Positions 53,319 to 64,000 of a stretch of 64,000 nucleotides of DNA are shown here, in pieces; position 1 is the stretch's first letter; each line of letters begins with the position of its first letter. The stretch comes from Setaria digitata (Eukaryota > Nematoda > Chromadorea > Rhabditida > Setariidae), in the NCBI GenBank assembly GCA_003640385.1, contig RCAB01000232.1, positions 1-64,000 on the forward strand. The letters are read 5' to 3'. The translations under genes were made by a program, and so were the position numbers. Below the pieces are notes generated by a model that saw only the letters and a list, made by a program, of their open reading frames with translations, had not been told where the DNA came from and searched no databases.

Positions 53319-56300
53319 AGAATTGTCAATATAATAGTTTGATATTGAAGTTCTTTCTATTCCGATGTTTTACTACAATGTCGAAACAGTGTATTCATTC
53401 AAGCTTGCCATTATTTCTTGTTTTTGATTTTTTCTTTGTTTTTCCTACAAATGCTTTCCATATTATAGGATTATTACGATGGATGTATGATCTGTTTTCT
53501 CTTTTCCCCTTTTGTCTGCCTATTTCCTTTCATCTTAATTATTGCTATTCAGCAATTATTCTTTTGTTAGTATTATTATTATGTTCTTGTTATTATATCA
53601 TTTTTTGATAACGGTATTTTGGCATAATATTTACATTTTTCATAATTATTGGAATTTGATTATTCATATGGTTTTCCGATGAAAATTTTTATAAAAAAAT
53701 TTTTTCGATTATTTGATGGATTTTTTTGATTTTATATTCCGTGCTAAAATCGTTGCAAGCGTCTTTTCCTTGGAGAATAACCGAGATTTCCAAGAATTCT
53801 TGTAATAAAAATAGCCTTCCTCCGGATTACTGACATTCTGTTTGGATTTTGTTTCTAGGGATTTTCTAGAAAGTTCTAATTTTAGCCATAGCATTTCTGG
53901 CAGTGCATTCTGGATCAGATTTGAAAAGCAAATAGAAAAAGTGGTTTAAGAAAAAAATTCTTTATAAAAGTTTTCTTTAGTTATCGATTCATTCAGATTA
54001 GTTTGAGATACCAAATAGGAAAAAGTCTGATTTCACTTTCCATTTTTCATTTTCAAAAATTTTTGCAAACCCTTCCTTCTTCATTCCTTTAGCAGGGAAA
54101 GAGTTTTTTTTTCGATTTTGATTCGGTTGCCTTCTCGTCAATTACTTTCTTTTTTGGTCATTGTAAGAGAGAACATTTTTAAAATTTTATTGCATGTTAT
54201 CTACGTATATCTATATCAGCGTTTTGCTATTTGTTAGAACTTGCTTTTTCGTTTTTTACAATTTAATAGTAGTAGCAATTTAATGAAATCGAGATAATAT
54301 TGATAATAATAATTAGTGGTTAAAATTAATAGTCAGGGATAATATTATTGAGTAATGTTGTTGTAAGTGGGCGCTTATAGTTTAGTGAGAAATAATACTC
54401 ATAGTATTTAGCAGCAACTAGTAATGGTTAATAGTTATTAATAATAATCAGTAAGAGCAGCTAATAGTTGTGCGGTGAATGATAATGATAGTAATGAACG
54501 ATACATAGTAAAAGTATATAAAAAATAAGCAACAGTTGTACTAGTGAATAAGTAATGAGGTAATACTGTTGATAAGTAATGATAATGTATGGAAGGTGTT
54601 GAGTGTGTGTCATTTCATGTCATTTTAACCATTAGTATATGTATCGATTAGGAATGAAGTTTTTGCACTTTATTTTCACCACTTTTAAATTTTGATTCCG
54701 TAAAATAAATATGTCTTAGAGATTCGAAATGAAGTCTGTAATGAGTTTGTTCGTGATGATTTTTGCATTTCCCTTCTTATCAGTGATTTTTAGTTTTCGT
54801 TTTTTGTTTTATCAGGCAGTAGAAAAATGACGAAGGTTTTTTTTTTTTTTTTGAATAATTAATGCATAAAGGAATTACTACTACTCCATTATTATTTTTT
54901 GGATGCTATTTGTTCGTCATATTCAAGCCATCTAGGTAAATTGTTTCAAAACTACCTAATTTTCGATCCACTTAAGTGAAATTGGATAATCCAGTTCATC
55001 TTCACAATCAGTCCTAATTTTATTTCCTTTCTTATCACTGATTTAATATCTCATATGAACACAGCAGCAGATTCAATGAATTTATTAATTTTTCCAATGA
55101 CTGTCACTATATTTTTTTTTCTTTTCAAACGTGCAGTATAATTGATTATAGTTGTTTCTGTGAAATGAAACATTTAAAAAAAAAAAACTATTAAAATATC
55201 GCAGAATTTATTTTACTATTATACACGATTTATTGATTTCGATTATTTAAATCAGTTTCGTTTGGATTGATTTATTAGTAGTTGGGTCATTTATGAAACA
55301 ACAAACAAGAAAAAGAATATCTAAGGCAGTTACAATGGAAAGTATAACCACTTTGCACTGCAACATTAAATTGCCTTCGGCTGATATTATTTACGTCATT
55401 TATCATTGCAGCAAATGCGCGTGATGCTATATCATTTCGGTTATTATGTCATTTATGATACTGCCATCCGAATTAATGATAGTATTGTTCTTTCGTGATA
55501 CTATCAGGATGATTTTATCTTATATCTTTTCAATTGGTCCATTTTTCTTTATATATTACAGTTTCTAATTTTCCCGACATATCATTTTTCTTTATTCAAT
55601 TCTGATGATCATTTTTGCATTTTAGTGGAACTATCATAGGAATAAAATTATAGGTCCTACTCCCTGTCCGGTTTTGATTTTTTCCTGAATTTAGATGTGG
55701 CTGTATTTAGTATACTATTACAATTCTGACACATCCACTTAACCAATTTCATATCTTTTCCGTAAAGTAACTCTAACATTATCTCTTACATAGAAAATAT
55801 ATGTTATATATTGTTTGAATATTTAAGTTAAAAATGGGAAAGTTGAAAATAGACCAATTGCTGAAAGTAATTATAGCATTAATTAATTAATTTTATAAAA
55901 ACTCACGTTGTTTTTTGCCAATAATAATGTCCCAGTTTAACGAGAAATTCTAATACAGAAATGCTTATTTTTTATATTGTTGGTAAATGCTATTCTTTTT
56001 AAATCATCACAAATTTTCATTTTTTTTTTTTATAAAATTTAAATTTAATGATCGAAAGCCTAAATAATGAACTTTGAATGAAAATAAGTAAACAAACTGA
56101 CATTCTGCCCTAACAATGTTTAGCTTTTGATTTTTGCTCCCTCTTCGCTAATTGTTGTGGTATATAAACCTCAAACTTTACGTTCGCACTTCCATTTTAA
56201 TGTCTGATTAATTTTTTCAATTTATATCTAACAGATTTGTCTAGTCATAACATATTTACTTAAAATAATTAGAAGACTGATAAAAGCATTATTACTGTTG

Positions 56301-56693
56301 TGATATTTAAAAAATAAAAAAAATGAACAAAAGGAATAGCTGTAACGATAAAATACTTGCAATTTCATAAGCATATTACAATTACAGTCATTCTTTTTGT
56401 TCTATTTAGGCTTCATTTTTTTTTTCTAATTATAAACTGTTAATTGGAACATTTAAATTTGGATTTAGCATTTTACTTGTAGTTCCATAAATTTTGTCAT
56501 TGCTACTTTGCCCAATTTCTCTTGAACATAACCAAGATGACCTGATAATATGGAGTGGATGAAACATTTCCAACAAATTCTGCAAGTAAAAATTGAATTT
56601 AATTTTTGTTGAATTGATTCAGTTGATAAGTTTGTCGCTTAATTATGATTTCCTTTCCGTAAAATTCAAAGAGTTTAATCCTGAATTTCCGAA

Positions 56694-56702
56694 TTTCTAG
56701 CA
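56694..56702 (+). promoter_or_regulatory. Candidate trans-splice acceptor of tmem-120
   Basis: TTTCTAG ends at 56700, two bases before the ATG. No upstream coding exon is needed by family length. Confidence 0.55.
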
Positions 56703-59469
56703 ATGGTAGATGATAAAAGTCCTCTTGGGCGATTATTCGACCAATGGCGTTCATTGCAAGAGGAATTTGAAGAAATGGAGGTTTGCAAATTTTTTGTTTT
56801 TGTTCTCTTTTTTTACATAACTTAGATAATTAGATTAATTTTCCGAAAGCTATTTTAAATTGACATATAGCGAGGAACTACGAGATTAGTTTAGGAACTA
56901 GAAGCCTAATTCAAAATGTAGCCTAAAAAATGAGACTTTTGAGGTATTCATGTGTATTTACATAATGTCAGATAAACTTTTTAATTAATTAGGAAGTTAG
57001 TTAAGCAAATTTATTATCAGATTTAAAACTCAATAATATTCCCGCTGATGTTTAATTAAAATCTTAAAAATAAGGCAATTTTTTTCTATCCGTTTTCCCT
57101 CCAGGATCATCATCGCATATATTTGGGCAAATTGCAAGAAGTATCTAAACTACAGGAAGAGTGTCAAAAAACAGTAAAACATGGCCTATATCAGTTATCC
57201 AAAATAAAGGAATCCTTGAAAGGGTTGAGTTTAAATTTTTTTTCCTTTTTGTTGTAGCCCACTATAAAACTGATAATTAGTCTTATGCAACTTTTCGAGT
57301 GTTTTTTTTTTTTTTTTTTACAGCATAAAAAAAGATAAAGAACAAGCTGAAAATAATGATCATTTAAAAAGGATGGATGATGGAATACCTGAATTGGAAA
57401 GGAGATTGCAAGATATGAAGGGTGAATTACCTGTACAAAATAATGGGTAAGTCTGAAAGAATCAATAGGATAATTAAAAAACAAAAATAGTTAACAAAAT
57501 TCGTAACAAAATTAATGAAATTGTTTTCATTTATAATGTTTTTGTACATTGTTACGTTATAAGAATTGTCTCAAATATTTGATATTCAGGAAGGCAATTA
57601 AATGAAAATAAATAAGCAGTTCTCTTTTTTTCCATTACTATTGATGGAAAATCAAATTGATGAAATTGAATTTTAGATTATACCTGTCAATTATCCTTGG
57701 TAGCAATTTAAATGTGTCATTAATGAATAAAAATGATCGTTATCGTTATAAGCAAGAGTATGAGAAATTCAAAGTTACAGTTAATTGTGCGCTACTCTGT
57801 CTTCTTTTTTTTGCATTTATATTTACATCCAGGTATGTTTACCCTTTCTTTTTTATTTTTCTAGATAAAAAAGTTATTATTGAAAGTTCAATTTTTTTTT
57901 TCTAATCCAAATCATATGTTAAATGCTGTTCTTCTATTAGACAGCTAATAAGATTCACTGATAGAAATATTGGGTTTTTCTCAAAAAAAAAAAAAAAGAA
58001 TTCAGCAGTGATTTATTCGATATTTATCTCTTTCTACTTTTTTCTGTAAATTTCTCCATCAAAATTGAAAATGTTATGTATAAAGCTTATATATTTTCTA
58101 CTTTCAGAATTCTTGATTTATTAATAAATTTTATATTGGTATGGTTTTATTGTACTCTAACAATACGTGAAGCTATATTACGAATAAACGGGTCAAGGTA
58201 TTATTTTCTTTATATTTATCGTTCCTTTGCTTCTTTTTTAAATTCATTTTTTTCTTCCTTGTTTTTAATTTTTATTTATTGTCATTTAGGATTACATGAC
58301 CATAAGAACTTTTCTGCCGTTTTTTTAATTATAATTTTAGAATCAAAGGTTGGTGGATAATGCATCATTATGTTTCCTGTGTACTTTCCGGTATAACCGT
58401 AACATGGAATGATGGAGAATGTTACCGAAGTATCCGGACACATTTCATTATGTTTTGCTTTTATCTTTCGCTTGTTCAGGTTTATTAATAATTTCAACCA
58501 ATTAAATTCTTGTTAATTATTAAATGAAACTTCCATAATTTTGCAATTATTAACTTATAACTAAGCATTCTGTTGATATTTTTCAGTTGAGAAAAATTCT
58601 TATCAACCTATTCTCGGTAACAGTGCGATCATGAACTTGTCATATATCAAGAATTTTATCAAAGAAACGAATCTATGCTTTAGAAAATCTGTTGCATTTT
58701 TTTTTTTCTTTTTGTTTGTTTGTTTTCAGCTCTTACAATGTCGTTATCAGACAGGTTGTCTACGACGCTTGCATGCATTGGGACAACGATATAGTATGGA
58801 TATATCAGTTGGTAAGGAAAGTTTCAAAAAAAAAAAATTTAATAACGGAATTTTATCTTATTTTATTATTATTTCTTGTTTCAGAAGGATTTAGCAGCTG
58901 GATGTTTAAAGGATTAACTTTCTTAATACCGTTTCTTATGCTGACATATGTATTCCAATTCTATACTTCCTACCAATTATATCATTTATCAAAAGCACCA
59001 ATTTGTGCCAATCAGTGGCAGGTAATTCTCGAAGTGGAAATCGAAAATTATTATTTTTTTTTTTTTTGAAGTCGAAAATTATTATTTTTTTTTTTTTGTA
59101 TGGTTTAAATATTTTAACAATGGACCAAATAAATTTGGTAGTTAAAGCAAATTCAAGAGTTAGCACAGAAATTACAAAATCGATCGCGCTTCTGTTTTAA
59201 AATAATGCTTGGTTTTCCATCTGTTTATTACTGGGAATCTCTATTTGGGGAAAAAAATTTATATTTATTTTTATTCATAATTAATTGTGAGTAAAATCAG
59301 TATACTGCAGGTGCCAATTCTTGCATATGGTTTTTTTCTCGTTGCATGCTGCAATACATCAACGTTACTTTCTGTGCTTGCGAATAAATGGAAGCAAAGT
59401 CGACAAACATTTGCTTTAGTAGCACTCCGATCCAAATATTGTTCAAGTCCACCTACTAAAATGGAATGA
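56703..59469 (+). CDS. tmem-120: TMEM120 (TACAN/NET29) six-TM nuclear envelope/ER protein
   Basis: Multi-pass protein of ER, nuclear envelope and plasma membrane. Human TMEM120A was proposed as a mechanosensitive channel; later structures show an ELOVL-like fold with bound coenzyme A, so the activity is debated. Nine exons: 56703-56780, 57105-57223, 57324-57446, 57677-57832, 58108-58197, 58341-58479, 58730-58811, 58885-59021, 59311-59469; 360 residues (human ~343). Seen: an N-terminal coiled coil (KLQEVSKLQEECQKTVK), GLYLSIILGSNLNVSL, YRYKQEYEKFKV, then TM segments, VWFYCTLTIREAILRINGSR, IKGWWIMHHYVSCVLSG (the His pair sits where the ELOVL-like cavity is), TWNDGECYRSIR, LQCRYQTGCLRRLHALGQRY and EGFSSWMFKGLTFLIPFL. 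All phases agree. The start is supported by family length and the acceptor just upstream. Confidence 0.97.
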
Positions 59470-62136
59470 AGTCACAAAATTTACTTTTTTTTATTTAAAA
59501 GAAAAAAAGAACTTTGCTCAAAATCTTTTTTTTCTCATGTCTATTCTAATTTTTTTCTTTTCTTTTTTTTTTTTTAACTATAAGAACAAAAATAAAAGGC
59601 ATTTAAAATTAAAACCAAAATTCTTAATCATTTGGTAGAGTTTTTTTTTAATGGTAATTTTCAGAATTATTATCAAGTTGTATATTCCAGATCTTACCCT
59701 TTAAAGGTGCAGATAAAGAAGCGTAACAAATTAGTCGCAGAATGTCTGTAAATCCTTAAATTTCGCTGTAATTGGCTTAATTTCTGACAAATTTCAGTCC
59801 AGTTGTTATCAAATTTAATTTGAACAATTGCACGATATATTTCAATTTACTATTTAAGTTGAGTGCTTTCATTATTTACAAAATCCTAATCCAACATCAA
59901 AATCTTTCACATTAATTGTATAATTATTGAAAAGAAAAATTACATGATCAGTGATTATCAATTTGCTCATATTTCATGTTATTTTTTATTTTTTATAAAT
60001 GATGTTTTATTTTTTTGCTTTCTCGAAATCTTAGACCACAATAATACTTATTAGAAAAAAAATGTTTTATTGAACTAGAAACAAAAGAAAAGAATAGAAA
60101 TATTTGAATAAAATCAAGGAATAACTCAGTTTGTTAAAGGACTTCTTATGCCCATTGTGGGACTTAACTGGAAAAAAGGAGTTTAACAAAAATATGAACG
60201 AGATTAATTTAAAGAAAGTTGAAAAATATCTATGTTTTTAGTTGTAATTATACGAATGCTTTTATCTGAGATTTCCCTGTTCTTCCGTTTCCTGCATTTT
60301 GAAATATGCAAATGGAAATAATTCCAAAGTTAAATTTAGTAATATCATTTCACATGATAATTAAAATATTTATAACCAGTTGTAATTGCGAAAATATCAA
60401 CAAATATGACATCAGAACAATAAGTGTTTCTATTGTGATGTGAGATCGAACATATTTATGACGTAAGTAAATTGTAATGATAATCGGCATTAGTTAATAT
60501 CTTTTTAATTTTTCCAAGAGGTCTATTCTTTTAGCATAGGATTTTTTCATACCTCATTTATGAATTGTTTCTTAATTTTTTCTTCCAGATTTGAAGAAAT
60601 GAATCCATACACCTGTAGGAGCGATTCAATTTGAAATCTGCGATACCCCCTTCATATTGATGCGAAATTTTGAGCCACCAATTTCATTATTTAAAGTTTT
60701 CATTTCCCTTTATTATAACTGTATGATTTACCTTAGATTTCGACTGAAGAATACAAAAACGAAGGAAAGATTGCTTTGTTTCACTTTTCTTTACTTTTTC
60801 TCAGTTTAGACTTCTTTTTAGTTTCAGCATTTTTAAACCTTATCGGTAATTAATTGATTTGGATTTGAAATGTTGCTAAATTGTATGTTATATTTGTTCA
60901 CTTGATTGAATGGATTTCTTGTCACTTTAAAATATACTTTTTTATAATGTTCAAAGATTTTTCCCTTTGATCTGTATCTAAATTATTTAAAATACTCCCA
61001 CATAATCTGCGCACGTATCGGAAGTAAACGTTGCTATAAAATTCCTAATATTCTACGAATCAAAATGGTTATAAACGCTTCATAAAATTAAAGAAATATT
61101 GTGATTTTTTTGCCTCTCCTTACTTCTTTTTCAGTCAGTTCCTCTTTTTAAGGAAAAAAAGTGTAGAGAGTGCAGTGATCCTATTTTTCTTGTCCTAATT
61201 TAAACAGTATTGTCTGTTTTGGCCAATCCTTTCTTTTTTTTTTTTTTTTTTTTACAGGAATGAATGGATTTCATCCCTTAAAAACATAGATAATTTACAC
61301 TCACATTATTTTAGTTCTGATAATCATAAATTACCTTCCATTCTTCCATCTTTTGTCCCTACTTTTTGTGTTTTACATATAAAATATATTAAGCATTAGA
61401 TTTCAACTTTCATATGCAAATTTCTGGTAAGTAAAAAGAATTATTCAATTTATCTTGCTTTCTGATAGGATCAAGATCAAATTAGTTTTGATTAGTGTCA
61501 GTTATAACTTTTCGAAATTCCATTGATTTTTTCTTATTTCCTGCAGAGCGAAAATTAACCTTTGGTACATAAAATTCTTCCCACAGGTCTTTTTTAACAA
61601 ATAGGACTTTGCCAATACCAACTAGTCCTATTGAACAAAATTTTATTCTATTCAAACAATAGCATTTTCAATTTGAGAAAAAAGAGAAGGGAGATTCTTT
61701 TTTTTTTGGTGATATTACCACTTCCATACCCGTATTGATCTAAATTATAGTACTGGTGAAAATTTAAATGCTTATAACTGCATCAAGTGTTACGGATACA
61801 AATTTTTTTTTGCCTTTCATGACTTAATATACTTCAGTTCGATTAAACCTGTATAAAGCCTTCTCATTCTTGTCATGGTAAATATGCAAGATTACTAAAA
61901 TAACAATGATGTTATTGAACTAATAAACTTCTGTACAAAAGTTGTATTTTAAAAAAAAGTGTGATTACGTATATTAACATTTTATCACATATTTCCTATA
62001 ATAATATCGAATTACTTTTCACTGCTCTCAGCAATCATTCTATAATATATTAAAATTATTTCTTATCATTTTTACACTTTTCAAGTATACTTTCTGACCA
62101 CTTTTCAGCGTGATGGTTTATCGCTAAATTACTAGA
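59470..62136. other. Convergent intergenic region, tmem-120 / pdhk-2
   Basis: 2.7 kb between two convergent genes. No coding exon was recognised on either strand. It is dominated by T-rich runs and should hold both 3'UTRs. Confidence 0.5.
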
Positions 62137-63504
62137 TTATGAAGTGTCGTAAACTGAGATTGTTTCGCTGGTTTTGAATGGCACTGCCTGTAATTTTTCA
62201 TTTTTTTCAAATCAGAAATTTATTAAATTTAAGAAAAAATCGGAAAAATAAAGGAAAGTGTTCCTCATACACAAACTAATACGTAATTATTTACAGATGT
62301 TCAAATATAGTCTAGATTATGTCAAGTTATAGAAAAATATATGTAAATATATACTTTAATAAATAGGAATGCATCGGTTCCGTACCCTTCTATCGAAACG
62401 ATCATTAAATCACCGTGAAAGTAACGGGCATATAATCGAGATAAAGGAAGGCCATAACCATATCCTGCCTGCAATACAATTCATGTTGGATACAAAAATT
62501 ATTCGAAATCCCTAAAACTATTGAGAAAACGCCTAAAATAACAGCTACCTTACGATGAACCATAAGTACCGAGGTATCATAGATTTTTTTGCTTACCAAT
62601 GCTGCATTATGACTACCAGCTTCTGGTAATGGTGCGGTAGTATAAGTGTATCGAAATAACTGATCTATTTTTCTACGCGAAATGCCACCACCACTATCGC
62701 TCAGCTAAAATTAATAATTTTCAACGACCACTTTTTCACTTCGATTTTTTAAAATTATTTTTTTATTTATTTTTCGTTACAAATCTCACTTCTTTACAGG
62801 TTTCTTTCTGCAACGACATAGAAAATGCTTGAATTCTCATAAATTTCTAATTGTTTCTTAAAATTATTTTTTACCTTGATTGTTAAATCATCTTTGCCCA
62901 ATACTGCCAATACCTGAATTGGAGGAAGTTTCTCGAATTCACCGTAACGGTCAATAGTAGCACGCATTGAGTTCTATAAAAATTCAAAAATCCGGCTTTC
63001 CTTTTAAAAAAAAAGTCACAAGAATTCGATATACCACAACTAGTAATCAATCAAGAAATGATTTAGAAAAAAAAAGAAAAGAAAATCAAACAACACCTTA
63101 AATAACTCAAACAGAATATGATACAAATGAGACGGTATAATGGCGATGGTTATCGGAAGTCCGGGTGTAATCGAATTATAAGAATCGAACTGCAATTTAG
63201 GCGTATCGAAATAACACCTTAAACTGTTTGAGTTACAGTAAATTAAAGGGAAGTGGCGCATTACATTATAATCCTTATCAGCGAGAATAATTCCAAGATA
63301 AAAGAAAAACACTTTTCTTTTGATTCCCGAAAAGTTTCTCGAAAAAGTAAAAGTGTAAATATTATCCTAATTTTAATACTAACCCATCACACAGAAACCG
63401 GGCACTATTATAAGCATCGGTAATAATTGTCGAAACATCACATGCCGGATCAATACATCCTATATGTCTAGGATTTTCTGGAAGTAATGTTCCGAAAACT
63501 ATCA
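62137..63504 (-). CDS. pdhk-2: Pyruvate dehydrogenase kinase, C-terminal part (5' exons off window)
   Basis: Mitochondrial kinase that inactivates the pyruvate dehydrogenase complex; a GHKL-fold ATPase. Six exons: 63384-63504, 63097-63217, 62875-62973, 62597-62704, 62355-62468, 62137-62187; about 203 residues, roughly the second half of a ~400-residue PDK. Seen: [20 protein letters not shown], the N-box [39 protein letters not shown] (G1 box, DSGGG where most PDKs have DRGGG), [10 protein letters not shown], the G2 box [17 protein letters not shown], and [21 protein letters not shown]. The last exon encodes [16 protein letters not shown] and stops, so the tail with the conserved Asp-Trp pair seen in mammalian PDKs is missing. 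BCKDK is a less likely relative. Earlier exons (63505-64000 and beyond) were not recognised. Confidence 0.95.
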
Positions 63505-64000
63505 CTGAAACTAGAAGAAAAATTACAATCCTTTATTCATAGTAAATTTTTTTTTTGTTTAATTTTCAAATTAATAGTTGAAGGAATTAATTCTGATAAA
63601 TCCAATCTATGCTTATTTATGAAGGAAAATACAAGAAACCACCCCAATCCTTTTTTCTTCTGAAGAATAAAAAAATAGCTAGACTAAAGAAATTTACATA
63701 ATATTATTAAAATTACGTAAATTAAAATTATATAAAATATCAAAATTGCGTGTGATATTAAAATTCATTATTTAGATCAGAGGAAAAATGGTTAAATACA
63801 AATGAAATGAACAATAACTAAAATAACAATTTCGTACTCAATTCCTTTATTTAATCCTTCATTTCCACTTATTTCATTTTTGTTACTTTTGTTACTTTAT
63901 ACCTATCTTATATTTACTTATTTAGTATACACTAAAGAATTTTATGAAATTGGTAGCTACGACATTATTCGGCTCACCATCGTGGATTAAATTTGGCCTA
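63505..64000 (-). other. Upstream intron of the PDK gene
   Basis: No PDK exon was recognised here. A short minus-strand open stretch at about 63955-64000 (containing HDGEPNN) does not match the expected PDK sequence and was left unassigned. Confidence 0.5.

Larger units (their letters stand above)
51833..56702. other. Gene-free region between the SLC6 gene and tmem-120
   Basis: 4.9 kb with no supportable gene. It contains a 38-bp tandem pair (53240-53318), degenerate TAATAA-type sequence at 54260-54620 and a 9-bp-stem hairpin (55477-55506). The left end is the SLC6 3'UTR, the right end the tmem-120 promoter. Confidence 0.55.

Noticed and set aside
55477..55506. A 9-bp-stem hairpin (TGATAGTAT / ATACTATCA)
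   Set aside because: Short stem in very AT-rich sequence; expected by chance in a region this long.

Overview
The window reads as a stretch of nematode nuclear chromosome, most likely from a spirurid or filarial (clade III) worm. It is very AT-rich, genes are cut into many short exons by small introns with TTTCAG-like acceptors, and several start codons lie 2-24 nt behind a strong acceptor with no coding exon in front, which suits spliced-leader trans-splicing. Gene content points to nematodes: a ZnT6-like toc-1 followed by clk-1, and a daf-41/p23 gene nearby. The species cannot be fixed from sequence alone. All gene models were built by hand: exons were joined by reading-phase arithmetic and by recalled protein families, with no alignment or transcript.

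Layout, left to right: (1) alpha-tubulin, + strand, 5' end off the window (880-3509). (2) On the - strand, three genes read right to left: kap-1/KAP3 (18938-13698), toc-1/SLC30A6-like (12652-10393), clk-1/COQ7 (9484-5090). (3) On the + strand, a small unrecognised 218-aa protein with an IQ-like motif (19333-21193), divergent from kap-1. (4) - strand: an eIF4B-type translation factor (27139-22827), with a possible small membrane-protein gene just downstream (22602-21943). (5) - strand: daf-41/p23 (32355-31044), dlc-1/LC8 dynein light chain (36303-35511), arx-4/ARPC2 (43401-39556). (6) + strand: an SLC6 transporter (46440-51832) and tmem-120 (56703-59469). (7) - strand: the 3' part of a pyruvate dehydrogenase kinase (63504-62137), continuing off the right edge.

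No rRNA, tRNA, CRISPR, transposon or prokaryotic insertion was recognised. Most of the genes are housekeeping: cytoskeleton and transport (tubulin, KAP3, LC8, ARPC2), mitochondrial metabolism (CLK-1, PDK), secretory-pathway zinc (TOC-1), translation (eIF4B) and Hsp90 folding (p23). Long gene-free stretches hold microsatellites, a degenerate ~27-bp minisatellite and a perfect 15-bp hairpin upstream of dlc-1, but no other gene I can support. The points most worth checking are the preserved toc-1/clk-1 arrangement with daf-41 nearby, the unrecognised IQ-like protein, the hidden membrane protein beside eIF4B, the predicted non-catalytic zinc transporter with a histidine-rich tail, and an SLC6 transporter with an unusual residue at the substrate-site position of TM1.
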